Assembly (NCBI RefSeq): GCF_000214355.1
Contig: NC_015577.1
Coordinates: 3,463,389 to 3,527,388, forward strand
DNA: 64,000 bases
Source of the DNA: Leadbettera azotonutricia ZAS-9
Lineage (GTDB): Bacteria; Spirochaetota; Spirochaetia; Treponematales; Breznakiellaceae
Direction of reading: 5' to 3'
The position numbers and the translations under genes were made by a program. Every line of letters begins with the position of its first letter. Within the stretch, counting starts at the first letter, position 1. The notes under the pieces were generated by a model. The model ran no database searches. It was given only the letters and a program-made list of their open reading frames with translations, and was not told where the DNA came from. Below, in pieces: positions 54,701-63,339 of the stretch.

Positions 54701-56335
54701 GTGATCACTGTTACTGACGTAAGTCTCGCCTTTGGCGAGCGCACCCTTTTCAAAGACGTAAACCTGAAATTCACCCCCGGCAACTGCTACGGCATCATAG
54801 GCGCCAACGGCGCCGGGAAATCGACGTTCCTGAATATTCTTTCCGGCGAGATTGAACACGACAAGGGCGAAATATCCGTTTCAACAGGCCAGCGCGTTGC
54901 GGTGCTCAAGCAGGATCACTTTGCCTTTGAAGAATTCCCTGTGCTTGAAACCGTAATCATGGGTTATCCCAAACTCTATTCGGTGCAGAAAGAGCGCGAA
55001 GCCATTTACGCAAAGGAAGACTTTACCGAAGCCGACGGCATGAGGGCCAGCGAGCTTGAAGGCGACTTTGCGGATCTGGGCGGATGGGAAGCCGAGGCCC
55101 AGGCAGGCCAGCTTCTCTCAGGCCTGGGCATTGACGAGGCAGATCATACGCGGCTCATGTCTGAACTGGACGAAAGCCGCAAGGTGCGGGTGCTTCTGGC
55201 CCAGGCTCTTTTCGGAAACCCCGACATACTCCTTTTGGATGAACCCACCAACGGCCTTGACCTTGAATCCATCTCATGGCTTGAGGATTTTCTCATCGAC
55301 TTCCCCAACACCGTAATTGTGGTATCCCACGACCGCCACTTTCTCAACTCCGTATGCACCCACACCTGCGATATTGACTTCGGCAGGATTTCGCTTTATT
55401 CGGGAAACTACGATTTCTGGTACCAGATGAGCCAGATGCTCCAGAGGCAGGCCAGGGATCTGCAAAAAAAGAATGAAGACAAGGCAAAGGATCTGCGGGA
55501 GTTTATTCAGCGTTTTGCCAGCAACGCCAGCAAGAGCCGTCAGGCTACAAGCCGTAAAAAAGTTTTGGAAAAACTTGATCTGGACAATATAAAAATAACA
55601 AGCCGCAAATTCCCTTATGTTGGTTTTAAGCCCGATAGGGAAATCGGCAATAACGTGCTCAGAATCGAAAAACTCAATTACAGTTTTGAAGGCAGCAGGG
55701 TGCTTCAGGATTTTTCCCTTATAGTGAATAAAACCGACAAAATCGCCTTTGTGGGTATTGAACACGCCGCAAAATCTGCAGTGTTTGACATTATTACTGA
55801 TACTGCCAAAGCTGAATCGGGCGATTACTATTGGGGCCAGACCACGAGCTTCTCATACGTACCCAAAGAAAACAGCCGCTTTTTTAATTCCACTATGTCC
55901 ATCACCGAATGGCTGGCCCAGTATTCGCCCGACCAGGACGAGACCTATGTGCGCAGCTTCCTCGGCCGCATGCTCTTTTCCGGGGACGAAGCCTTAAAGC
56001 CCGTAAATGTGCTTTCAGGGGGAGAAAAAGTGCGCTGCATGCTTTCAAAGATGATGCTCTCGGGTGCAAACGTGCTCATTATGGACGAGCCAACGAATCA
56101 TCTTGACCTCGAAGCCATTACTGCCCTGAACGAAGGCCTTACCGCTTTTCCCGGAGTGCTGCTGTTTAATTCGCATGATCACGAATTTATCAATTCCATT
56201 GCCAACAGGATAATCGAAATAATACCCGGCGGCTTAATAGATCGCATGATGCCCTTTGACGATTATCTTAAAGATGAATCGGTAAAAGAACTGCGGATTA
56301 AAGCGTATCATCATGCTGAAAGGCTTATGATTTAA
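54701..56335 (+). CDS. ABC-F family ATPase
   Basis: 544 residues with two nucleotide-binding domains and no membrane segment, as in ribosome-associated ABC-F proteins that act at the E site. NBD1 has a normal Walker A (GANGAGKST) and NBD2 a normal signature (LSGGEKVRC). NBD2's Walker A is degenerate (GIEHAAKSA), and NBD1's signature is changed (MSELDESRKVRVL). So one composite site looks active and the other not, as in some YbiT/YkpA relatives. The linker (about 235-300) is charged. The GTG start at 54701 follows GGAG. It trails the helicase by 28 bp. Confidence 0.93.
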   Translation: MITVTDVSLAFGERTLFKDVNLKFTPGNCYGIIGANGAGKSTFLNILSGEIEHDKGEISVSTGQRVAVLKQDHFAFEEFPVLETVIMGYPKLYSVQKEREAIYAKEDFTEADGMRASELEGDFADLGGWEAEAQAGQLLSGLGIDEADHTRLMSELDESRKVRVLLAQALFGNPDILLLDEPTNGLDLESISWLEDFLIDFPNTVIVVSHDRHFLNSVCTHTCDIDFGRISLYSGNYDFWYQMSQMLQRQARDLQKKNEDKAKDLREFIQRFASNASKSRQATSRKKVLEKLDLDNIKITSRKFPYVGFKPDREIGNNVLRIEKLNYSFEGSRVLQDFSLIVNKTDKIAFVGIEHAAKSAVFDIITDTAKAESGDYYWGQTTSFSYVPKENSRFFNSTMSITEWLAQYSPDQDETYVRSFLGRMLFSGDEALKPVNVLSGGEKVRCMLSKMMLSGANVLIMDEPTNHLDLEAITALNEGLTAFPGVLLFNSHDHEFINSIANRIIEIIPGGLIDRMMPFDDYLKDESVKELRIKAYHHAERLMI

Positions 56336-56341
56336 AATACT

Positions 56342-57841
56342 TCACCGTAAATTAAAGTAATAACGCTCCAGATACGAAATCCTCTGCTGGGCTTCAGGCA
56401 CCCTTGGGCTCTGGGGGTATTCGCGTATAAGCCTGCGGTAATATTCCAGAGCCAGCCTTATATCCCTGCCGGGGCTATTGGCCTCAAGGAGCTGACCATA
56501 AAGCCAGAGGGCTTCATCGGTCAGAGATGTATACTGCTGTCTAAGCTGATCCAAAACTGAAAGGGCGGAACCTACCCTGCCCGCATCGTATTCCTGCTTG
56601 GCCCGGGTCACATAATCCGCAGGGCTTGAATCAGGAGGCAGACTCTGCGCAGGGCTTCCCGAAGCAGTCGCCTGGGGAACCGGCGCTATGCCGTCGTCGC
56701 TTACCACTGGGCGGGTTGGCGCGGGCGGCTGTGCAGGTGCCGCAAGCGGCGAGGGAACGGCAGCAGCCGGGGGTGTCTGAACCGCTGGCTGCTGTGTTTG
56801 AGGAACAGCCTGGGGCGTTTCGGCCACAGGAGTTTCCGGTAATGCGGGTGCAGTTCCGGTAGGCCCGCTTTCAATAGTAGGCCATCGGGGTTCCGCCACT
56901 ACCCTGCCCCGATCAATTGGCGGATTGAACCAGCCTATGCCTGAGCTGTCGGGAGCTTCGCCTACTATCACCTGCACATAATCGTTCAATATATAATCGC
57001 GGATAAAATCCTGCTTGTAAAATTTAAGCGCATAAGTGCCAACAGCTTCTGCCCGGAAAATAAAACTCTGCCCCTCTTGGTCAAGCCTGCGGGAATCATA
57101 GCTTAATCCCCGACGCGAACCAAGCTCGCCGAGGTAGACCCAGCCTGTCCCCCTGAAGGGAATCTCCACAAGCTGGCCCACTGTGGCCCTGACAGTCCGG
57201 GAAAAAACCACATTCTCATCCACAGCCGCAGGCGGGGTACGGGCAGGAAGTTCGGGCAGCGGCGTTATGGGCATAACTTCCCGTACCGGAGGAGGCGTTA
57301 CAGGCTCAGGTATTCTAAGGAAAGAAGGCGGCTCCGGAGGGGAACCTCGTCCTTTGGACTCGGCGGAGGTCCCAGGAGGCGGTGCCTTGGGCGGCTCCGC
57401 CGGTTTAGGCACAGGGGGTTCCTGCCGAGGCAGAACCGGAGGCACGGCCGCGGTTTCCTGAATAGCGGGGGCTGGAACATCGGGCAATGCCGCTATGGCA
57501 GGAGCATTGTCATTAGGCGAAGGCGGAGGCACAGCGGTCTCCGGCAAATCCAGGGAAGGAGGTTCTTCAAGAGCCGCAGCATCCCCGCCATCCCCTTCCT
57601 GCAAAAACTCTTCGGGAAGGTCAGCGGTAATTTCGGGAACCTCGGGAAGCGCCCCGGTCAGCTCTGGTATTTCAAGGGGCGGGGCATTTGCATCTTCAAG
57701 CACAGTGTCCCCCGCATCAGGAACGGTCAGGGGAGTCAAGATTTCAGGTCCTGCATCATCGGGCGCAGGGGCGCTCTTGCAGGCGGCGGCCAAAAAAAGC
57801 AGCCCAAGCAACATTATCGCGGCACGTTTTGTAATCCTCAC
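56342..57841 (-). CDS. Proline-rich lipoprotein with C-terminal TPR-like repeats
   Basis: 499 residues. Signal peptide with lipobox AAAC, lipidated Cys21. Long Pro/Ala/Glu-rich stretches (about 25-185 and 320-405) flank a beta-rich domain (about 195-300). The last 95 residues form TPR-like helix pairs (YDAGRVGSALSVLDQL, DIRLALEYYRRLIREYPQSP). Such repeats bind partners in outer-membrane and periplasmic assemblies. The function is unknown; the tail could link envelope proteins. The start overlaps the membrane-protein gene upstream by 4 bp. Confidence 0.75.
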   Translation of the reverse strand: MRITKRAAIMLLGLLFLAAACKSAPAPDDAGPEILTPLTVPDAGDTVLEDANAPPLEIPELTGALPEVPEITADLPEEFLQEGDGGDAAALEEPPSLDLPETAVPPPSPNDNAPAIAALPDVPAPAIQETAAVPPVLPRQEPPVPKPAEPPKAPPPGTSAESKGRGSPPEPPSFLRIPEPVTPPPVREVMPITPLPELPARTPPAAVDENVVFSRTVRATVGQLVEIPFRGTGWVYLGELGSRRGLSYDSRRLDQEGQSFIFRAEAVGTYALKFYKQDFIRDYILNDYVQVIVGEAPDSSGIGWFNPPIDRGRVVAEPRWPTIESGPTGTAPALPETPVAETPQAVPQTQQPAVQTPPAAAVPSPLAAPAQPPAPTRPVVSDDGIAPVPQATASGSPAQSLPPDSSPADYVTRAKQEYDAGRVGSALSVLDQLRQQYTSLTDEALWLYGQLLEANSPGRDIRLALEYYRRLIREYPQSPRVPEAQQRISYLERYYFNLR

Positions 57842-58314
57842 GGAACACTCTCCATAAGCTTGTCGATAGTCTCGCTCATCTTTTCACGCCAAAAATCCGC
57901 AGGAAGCTGCGCTGAAAGTTCCGCGGACCCGGCCGGATCTCTCCAAAAGGGCGCGGCATCATCGGCTGTCCAGCCCTGGCGCGGCTCCCGTTCAAGAAGC
58001 AGGCCGGGGAGAAAGTCAGGCTCCGCAGGATAGAAGAGATCCTCCGCCGGAATACGGGGGCCTGAAACAGCCGGGACGCTTTCCCCTACCCTGCTTCGCC
58101 CTCTGCGGTTTCCCGAAGCGGCAACGACGACAAGGCAGATGACAAGAAGGACGCAGCCCCCTCCGGCAGCCAGAACAGGAACCCGCCTGTTCTCGGGTAT
58201 TTTCTTGAGCAGATTTCCAAAGAAAGACTTTAGGCCCTTAAAAGGCCCTGATTCCCTTATGGATTCAGCGATTTTGAGTAGTTTTTCCTGAATATCCGCC
58301 GCGTTCAAAGCCAT
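57838..58314 (-). CDS. Hypothetical single-span membrane protein
   Basis: 158 residues. A soluble N-terminal helix region, one membrane helix (about 45-65, VPVLAAGGGCVLLVICLVVV) and a C-terminal exported region ending in WREKMSETIDKLMESVP. No family recognised. It is coupled to the lipoprotein gene downstream by a 4-bp overlap, so the two likely act together in the envelope. TATACT lies 5 nt before the ATG. Confidence 0.65.
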   Translation of the reverse strand: MALNAADIQEKLLKIAESIRESGPFKGLKSFFGNLLKKIPENRRVPVLAAGGGCVLLVICLVVVAASGNRRGRSRVGESVPAVSGPRIPAEDLFYPAEPDFLPGLLLEREPRQGWTADDAAPFWRDPAGSAELSAQLPADFWREKMSETIDKLMESVP

Positions 58315-58339
58315 ACTTTAGTATAGCAAAAAAGACAAA

Positions 58340-58377
58340 CTCTGGCGAGGACGTAACTTTAGGGTGTCTCGCCGGAG
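58340..58377. repeat. Short inverted repeat at the island boundary
   Basis: CTCTGGCGAG and CTCGCCGGAG (9 of 10 pairs) with an 18-nt loop. It lies at the edge where base composition drops sharply toward the AT-rich island. No T-tract. Confidence 0.3.
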
Positions 58378-58435
58378 AACAAAGGGCCCCGGCCAATACG
58401 TTTCCGTTAAGTATAAGTCAAAAAGGGGGAAAGAA

Positions 58436-58582
58436 ATGATTATGGAAGAGCAAATTTTATCAAAAGCATTGACAAAAATAAAAAAAGGATATATCTATTT
58501 TATAAATCCCATAATTGGTTATAAAGGGAGACAAAAATGGCAAAAAACACTCTACTCATTGTTTATTCATACCATCATATGA
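58436..58582 (+). CDS. Possible small ORF before flavodoxin gene
   Basis: 48 codons, preceded by a good AAGGGGGAAAG site, but overlapping the flavodoxin start by 46 bp in another frame. No family recognised; AT-rich and lysine-rich. It may be the start of a broken gene or a chance frame. Confidence 0.25.
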   Translation: MIMEEQILSKALTKIKKGYIYFINPIIGYKGRQKWQKTLYSLFIHTII

Positions 58583-59004
58583 ACACTATGAAAATCGCTG
58601 AAATATTTTCCAAGAAATTGAATGCAAAAATAATTGAACCTCAAAAACTAAATATTGAGGAAATTAAAAATTATGATTTAATTGGTTTTGGAGCCGGGAT
58701 TGATAGTGGTAAGCATTATTCTCCTTTGTTGGAAATCGTAGATAAAATATCAAATAATATTGGAAAGGAAGCATTTATATTTTCAACTAGTGGAGTATAC
58801 GGAATAAAAAAAATGCATAATGATCATAAAACACTTAGGGAAAAATTGGAATCAAAGGGTTTTAATATATTAGACGAATTTAGTTGTAGAGGGTTTAATA
58901 CAAATAGTGTCCTTAAATATTTTGGTGGAATGAATAAAGGAAGACCTAATGAAGATGATATAAAAAATGCAGAAACTTTTGCAGATAAATTGGGCCTGTC
59001 CTGA
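58537..59004 (+). CDS. Flavodoxin-family protein, C-terminus altered by IS insertion
   Basis: 155 residues. The flavodoxin fold with YSYHHMNTMKIAEIF as FMN-phosphate loop, IGFGAGIDSGKHY and FSTSGVYG. It is AT-rich compared with its neighbours, suggesting horizontal transfer. An IS256-type element entered the last codons: the protein now ends DKLGLS, whereas removing the element and one target copy would give DKLKLYS with its stop at 60354-60356. Only the last residues changed, so it may still work. AAGGGAG precedes the ATG. Confidence 0.8.
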   Translation: MAKNTLLIVYSYHHMNTMKIAEIFSKKLNAKIIEPQKLNIEEIKNYDLIGFGAGIDSGKHYSPLLEIVDKISNNIGKEAFIFSTSGVYGIKKMHNDHKTLREKLESKGFNILDEFSCRGFNTNSVLKYFGGMNKGRPNEDDIKNAETFADKLGLS

Positions 59005-60332
59005 AGTTTGTGTAAATGGCCAAAATATGGTAGAAATACCAAGGAGACAAAATGGCCAGTACACGAAAACTGAAAGAGAAGGATCTGATCGACCAAATAC
59101 TCGATCAGATAGACCTTAAAGGAATGACCCAGGAAGAAATCCTTGGACAGGAAGGATTATTAAAGCATCTGACAGGGAAGCTGCTAAGCCGTGTCATGAA
59201 TGCTGAAATGGACGAGCATTTGGGGTATGAAAAGAATTCCAACGCCGGGGACAATTCGGGGGACAGCCGAAACGGGTACAGTGAAAAGACAGTCCTGACA
59301 GAGAATCAGAGTGCAGTGATACAGGTACCACGGGACCGCAATGGAACGTTCGAACCCAAGATACTGGCGAAACACCAAAGACGGCTCCCTATATTTAACG
59401 ACCAGGTTATTTCGATGTATTCCTTTGGGATGACCGACCGGGATATTAAATCACACCTGGAAAAAATATATAACGTGGAAGTCTCCCCTGAATTGATAAG
59501 CCGTGTCACTGCAGCGGTGATGGAAGAAGTGAAGGAGTGGCAGAATCGGCAGCTGGAAAAATCTTATGCCATCGTGTATTTGGACGCCCTGAGGGTCAAG
59601 ACCAAACAGGACGGGAAAAGCTGTACCAAGAGCGTCTATGTGGCTCTGGGAGTGAATTTCGAGGGTCAGAAGGAGGTATTGGGCCTTTGGATAGCGGAGA
59701 ACGAAGGGGCTAAGTTCTGGATGGGCGTCCTGAACGAAATAAAGAACCGGGGAGTGGAAGACATACTCATCGCTTGCATGGACGGCCTTACCGGTTTCCC
59801 CGAAGCGGTTCGGGCAGTATTTCCCAAGACCCGTATCCAATTGTGCATTGTCCACATGGTGCGTAATTCCACCAAGTTTGTTTCCTGGAAAGACCTGAAA
59901 AAAATCTGTGCCGATCTTAAGGCCATATATTCGGCAGCCACCGAGGAAGCCGGCCGTGACGCACTGGAAGAATTCGGCAAGATATGGGATGCCAAGTACC
60001 CGATGATATACCAGTCCTGGGATACCCACTGGGATGACTTAAGCGAGTTCTTTAAATACCCGCCTGAAATCCGCAAGGCAATTTACACGACAAATGCAAT
60101 TGAGTCATTAAATTACCAGCTGCGAAAAGTCACAAAAAACCGCTCGACATTTCCGAACGATGATGCTATATTTAAGATATTGTATTTGGCAATTAGGAAT
60201 GCGTCAGAGAAATGGACAATGCCGGTACGGGATTGGGGGATGGCGCTCAACCAATTCGCTATTATTTTTGGCAATGAACGGGTTCCGTTCTAAATAATTC
60301 ATTGCCATTTACACAAAAATTCGGACACGTCC
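58992..60332 (+). mobile_element. Complete IS256-family insertion sequence
   Basis: 1341 bp. Terminal inverted repeats at 58992-59020 and 60304-60332 match at 23 of 29 positions (TGTCC and TTTGTGTAAATGGC shared). The flanks carry a perfect 8-bp target duplication GATAAATT (58984-58991 and 60333-60340). One transposase gene fills the interior. Intact ends, duplication and open frame indicate a recent insertion. Confidence 0.92.
59052..60293 (+). CDS. IS256-family (mutator-type) transposase
   Basis: 413 residues. DDE catalytic motif candidates are D in YLDALRVK, D in CMDGLTGFPEAV and E in TTNAIESLNYQLRK, typical of the IS256/MULE class. The N-terminal helical region binds the ends. Full length and uninterrupted, so probably active. 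GGAG lies 9 bp before the ATG. Confidence 0.95.
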   Translation: MASTRKLKEKDLIDQILDQIDLKGMTQEEILGQEGLLKHLTGKLLSRVMNAEMDEHLGYEKNSNAGDNSGDSRNGYSEKTVLTENQSAVIQVPRDRNGTFEPKILAKHQRRLPIFNDQVISMYSFGMTDRDIKSHLEKIYNVEVSPELISRVTAAVMEEVKEWQNRQLEKSYAIVYLDALRVKTKQDGKSCTKSVYVALGVNFEGQKEVLGLWIAENEGAKFWMGVLNEIKNRGVEDILIACMDGLTGFPEAVRAVFPKTRIQLCIVHMVRNSTKFVSWKDLKKICADLKAIYSAATEEAGRDALEEFGKIWDAKYPMIYQSWDTHWDDLSEFFKYPPEIRKAIYTTNAIESLNYQLRKVTKNRSTFPNDDAIFKILYLAIRNASEKWTMPVRDWGMALNQFAIIFGNERVPF

Positions 60333-60357
60333 GATAAATTAAAACTATATTCCTAGA

Positions 60358-60636
60358 TTATTTCTCCAATGGTTCTTTGTTTTTTATGTCGGCTAATTTA
60401 TGATTATATTCAAATGCCTTGTCGCGTATCCCGTTCAGTTCCTCCATGGTTGTTGCATTCTCAATTTCCCTTTTCAATGCATATAGTTCCACTTGCGCCT
60501 CATAAAGCGGGTGGGTAACATCGTTTGAAACACCTATTTTCCTTGAATAATGGTAATAATTTGCTGCTGTACCAACAAGCCATTCGTTTAACGACTCTTT
60601 ATGTATAGATATTTCATATTCTTCTTTATCGTCCAT
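60358..60636 (-). CDS. Hypothetical AT-rich small protein
   Basis: 92 residues, mainly helical (TMEELNGIRDKAFEYNHKLAD). No family recognised. Before the IS insertion its stop codon would have been 1 bp from the flavodoxin stop, so the two were convergent neighbours of the same acquired island. Confidence 0.5.
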   Translation of the reverse strand: MDDKEEYEISIHKESLNEWLVGTAANYYHYSRKIGVSNDVTHPLYEAQVELYALKREIENATTMEELNGIRDKAFEYNHKLADIKNKEPLEK

Positions 60637-60799
60637 GTAAATATTATATTTATACTATTTAACGAATTTCGTCAAGTATTTTTGTTAAACATAAACATTG
60701 GTTTACAAAATTCACCCATTTTCCTTATACATCAATATATAAGAAAAACACTATATAGCGTTTATTCCCGGAAAATTATATAAAACAGCGTTTTTTTGA

Positions 60800-60851
60800 A
60801 TTCATCAGATAAGATGAATTTAATACGGGAAATTCATCAGATAAGATGAAT
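60800..60851. promoter_or_regulatory. Tandem 20-bp operator-like dyad
   Basis: ATTCATCAGATAAGATGAAT, an inverted repeat (ATTCATC/GATGAAT), occurs twice, at 60800-60819 and 60832-60851. The 32-bp period is about three helical turns, as for cooperative dimers. It sits 50 bp upstream of the ATPase relic. The stretch 60637-60799 holds nothing else visible. Confidence 0.55.
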
Positions 60852-60900
60852 CAATAAAACAGAAATTTATTTCGCATCTTTTGTAATAATAATATTACTT

Positions 60901-61100
60901 ATGGGTATTGTTTTTGACGAAGCCCGGATGGCAAGCGAATTCCCCAGAGTGGTGGACAGCCTTTTTATCAAAAAATATTGATTTTTATACAACCTGTTCA
61001 AGCCAATGCTTTTTGTCCGGCAAACTTGCCGCCATGCTTACCGGGCTCTATGTTGCCGTCAACCTGGATCATAGCCTGAATGCTCTGGATTGGATGATTG
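60901..61100 (+). pseudogene. Second relic of an AAA ATPase (DUF4143 type)
   Basis: Two frames together match the ATPase at the left edge. VFDEARMASEFPRVVDSLFIKK aligns with VFLDEIQSVPEYQKAADGLYIKK in one frame up to about 60978; after a -1 shift at AAAAAAT the other frame gives NIDFYTTCSSQCFLSGKLA and MLTGLYVAV, aligned with NVDLYLTGSNAYMLSGEIA and LLSGRYIEV. The P-loop is missing and the rest is lost, so it is a dead fragment. The 57 bp after it, before the next gene, show nothing. Confidence 0.65.
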
Positions 61101-61157
61101 GGCAAGGCCTCCCTTCCCCCCTTTGCCCCAGGCTCGTTTTTATGATAAACTGTCGTT

Positions 61158-61337
61158 ATGCAAGTTGAGATCAATTCCAGGGGCAACGGTGCTTGCCCTC
61201 TTTGCAATTCCAGCGGGAATTGCCGGGTTCAGGACACGCTGACCAAAGAAATGGGGACCTTTTCCGATATGGACGACCCCATGGAGCTGGTAGTGTATTC
61301 CTGCCCCCAATTTCAGGAGAAAACAGAAAGTGAGTGA
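61158..61337 (+). CDS. Small cysteine-rich protein upstream of prfA
   Basis: 59 residues. The pattern [10 protein letters not shown] (four cysteines over the first 25 residues with one more near the end, SCPQF) suggests a zinc-binding or redox site. It ends 8 bp inside the prfA gene (GTG 61330), so it is probably translated with it. Spirochaetal position before prfA is not something I can match to a named family. Below the usual gene-calling length but well placed, with normal codon use. Confidence 0.5.
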   Translation: MQVEINSRGNGACPLCNSSGNCRVQDTLTKEMGTFSDMDDPMELVVYSCPQFQEKTESE

Positions 61338-62400
61338 AAGGCTCGATTCCATGCTCCGCCGCCATGGGGAGCTTTCAAAGCTGATTCAGGATCCGGACAT
61401 CGTAAAGGACCAGAATCAATACCGCAGTATAATGAAGGAATATTCCCAGCTCAACGAAATCGCCGAGTACAATGGGGAGGTTGAAGGGCTTGCGGGGCAG
61501 CTTGAAGAAACCAGGACCCTGGCGCAGGACGAAAAAGATCCCGAAATGAAGGAACTTGCCAAAGAGGAGCTCAAAGAGCTTGAACTCAAAATGAAGGACG
61601 CGGAAGACAGGCTCAAATTCCTCCTTATCCCCAGGGATCCCCTGGACGAAAAAAACATCATCATGGAAATTCGGGCGGGCACGGGGGGCGAAGAGGCTGC
61701 CCTTTTTGCGGCCGACCTTTTCCGCATGTATTCCCGGTTTGCCGAGACCAGGGGCTGGAAGTTCGAAATCATGAATTCCAACGAAACCGAACTCGGCGGC
61801 CTCAAAGAAATCGTCTTTTCCATAAGCGGCAAAAATGTCTACGAAAATATGCGCTACGAATCCGGGGTTCACCGTGTTCAGCGGGTGCCTGCCACCGAAG
61901 CTTCGGGGCGCATACACACTTCTGCAGTAACCGTGGCGGTGCTCCCCGAAGCGGACGAGACTGAAATCGACATCAAGCAGGAAGATCTTCGCATCGATGT
62001 CATGCGCGCGGGCGGCCCCGGCGGCCAGTGCGTCAACACCACAGACTCGGCAGTGCGCATCACCCATATCCCTTCGGGCCTGGTAGTCCACTGCCAGGAT
62101 GAAAAGAGTCAGATAAAAAACAAGGCAAAGGCCATGCGCGTACTCCGGGCCCGCATCTACGAGATGGAAGAAGCCAAGGCGGCCTCGGAACGGGCGGAAG
62201 CCCGCAAGAGCCAGGTTGGCACAGGGGATCGCTCCGAACGCATACGCACCTACAACTTCCCCCAGAACCGCCTTACGGATCACCGCATCAACCTCACCCT
62301 TTACAAACTGGATCTCATCATGCAGGGTGATGTAGAGGAGCTGTTTGACGCCTTAAAGCTTTCTGCCCGGGAAGAATTGCTCAGGGCTACGGCGTCGTAG
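61330..62400 (+). CDS. prfA: Peptide chain release factor 1
   Basis: 356 residues. RF1 reads UAA and UAG; its recognition motif here is PAT ([12 protein letters not shown]), the RF1 type rather than SPF of RF2. The catalytic GGQ (231-233) lies in [17 protein letters not shown]. The GTG start overlaps the small upstream gene and no strong ribosome site is visible, consistent with coupling. Forms an operon with prmC. Confidence 0.97.
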   Translation: MSERLDSMLRRHGELSKLIQDPDIVKDQNQYRSIMKEYSQLNEIAEYNGEVEGLAGQLEETRTLAQDEKDPEMKELAKEELKELELKMKDAEDRLKFLLIPRDPLDEKNIIMEIRAGTGGEEAALFAADLFRMYSRFAETRGWKFEIMNSNETELGGLKEIVFSISGKNVYENMRYESGVHRVQRVPATEASGRIHTSAVTVAVLPEADETEIDIKQEDLRIDVMRAGGPGGQCVNTTDSAVRITHIPSGLVVHCQDEKSQIKNKAKAMRVLRARIYEMEEAKAASERAEARKSQVGTGDRSERIRTYNFPQNRLTDHRINLTLYKLDLIMQGDVEELFDALKLSAREELLRATAS

Positions 62401-62424
62401 ATACAGCAGTCAGGGCAGGAAGCT

Positions 62425-63339
62425 ATGACCATCCAAAACAGCCTGACCATTGAAACCGCCCGTTTACGTGCCGCTCATATTGACACCCCCGCCCTGGACG
62501 CAGGCATCCTTCTCGCAGAAATCCTGCATACCGATAAAGCAGGTTTGATTCTCCATGGCCCTGATTCAATCCCGGAAGGAGACAATGAGAACTTCCGCAG
62601 CCGCATTAACCGCCGCCTTGCCGGCGAACCTGTAGCCTATATCCTTGGGCGGAAGGAATTCCGGGGCCTTGATTTTACGGTAAGCCCCGATGTGCTTGTG
62701 CCAAGGCCCGATACCGAGACCCTGGTCGAGGCTGCCCTGCAAGAGCTTGACTCTGTTCAATCCGGGGCAGATTCAAATTCCCGTATCAGCGTGCTCGACC
62801 TCTGCACCGGTTCAGGCGCAATTGCCATTGCTTTGAAAAACGAATGTCCCGGACTTGAGGCATGGGCTTCCGACATATCCGGGGCAGCTCTCAGCATTGC
62901 CAGGGCAAATTGCGCCCGGCTGCTTCACGATAACGCAGTGCATTTCATACAGGCGGATCTTTTTCAGCCCTTTCAAAATCCTTCCAGCCCCAATGCCGCC
63001 TTCCCAAAGCAATTCACCCTCATTGTGAGCAACCCTCCTTATATTCCCTCTGCAGAAATCGGGGGCCTTGCAAAAGAAGTGCGCATGGAGCCAAGCCTTG
63101 CCCTGGATGGGGGAAGGGATGGGCTGGATTTGATACGCAGAATTGCAAGGGAGGCAGGGCACTATCTAAAGGATAATGGAATACTCCTCATGGAAGCAGA
63201 CCCAAGGCAGATGGATGCAATTCGTGGTATACTATTGGATAATGGGTTCAGGGAGCCGCGGCTTTACAAAGACCTCGCGGGCCTGGACAGGGTTATAAGC
63301 GGTACACTCAATAGAGAAAGCAAAGATGGAACAGGATGA
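62425..63339 (+). CDS. prmC: Release factor glutamine methyltransferase
   Basis: 304 residues. PrmC methylates the GGQ glutamine of release factors, and here it directly follows prfA. The Rossmann SAM site is VLDLCTGSGAIAIAL, and the catalytic motif NPPY starts at N203 (SNPPYIPSAEI). N-terminal helical domain as usual. It overlaps the relA-like gene by 14 bp. Confidence 0.96.
   Translation: MTIQNSLTIETARLRAAHIDTPALDAGILLAEILHTDKAGLILHGPDSIPEGDNENFRSRINRRLAGEPVAYILGRKEFRGLDFTVSPDVLVPRPDTETLVEAALQELDSVQSGADSNSRISVLDLCTGSGAIAIALKNECPGLEAWASDISGAALSIARANCARLLHDNAVHFIQADLFQPFQNPSSPNAAFPKQFTLIVSNPPYIPSAEIGGLAKEVRMEPSLALDGGRDGLDLIRRIAREAGHYLKDNGILLMEADPRQMDAIRGILLDNGFREPRLYKDLAGLDRVISGTLNRESKDGTG

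Noticed and set aside
60601-60783. 60-codon plus-strand frame in AT-rich DNA
   Set aside because: Overlaps the opposite-strand gene, hydrophobic AT-driven composition and no ribosome site.
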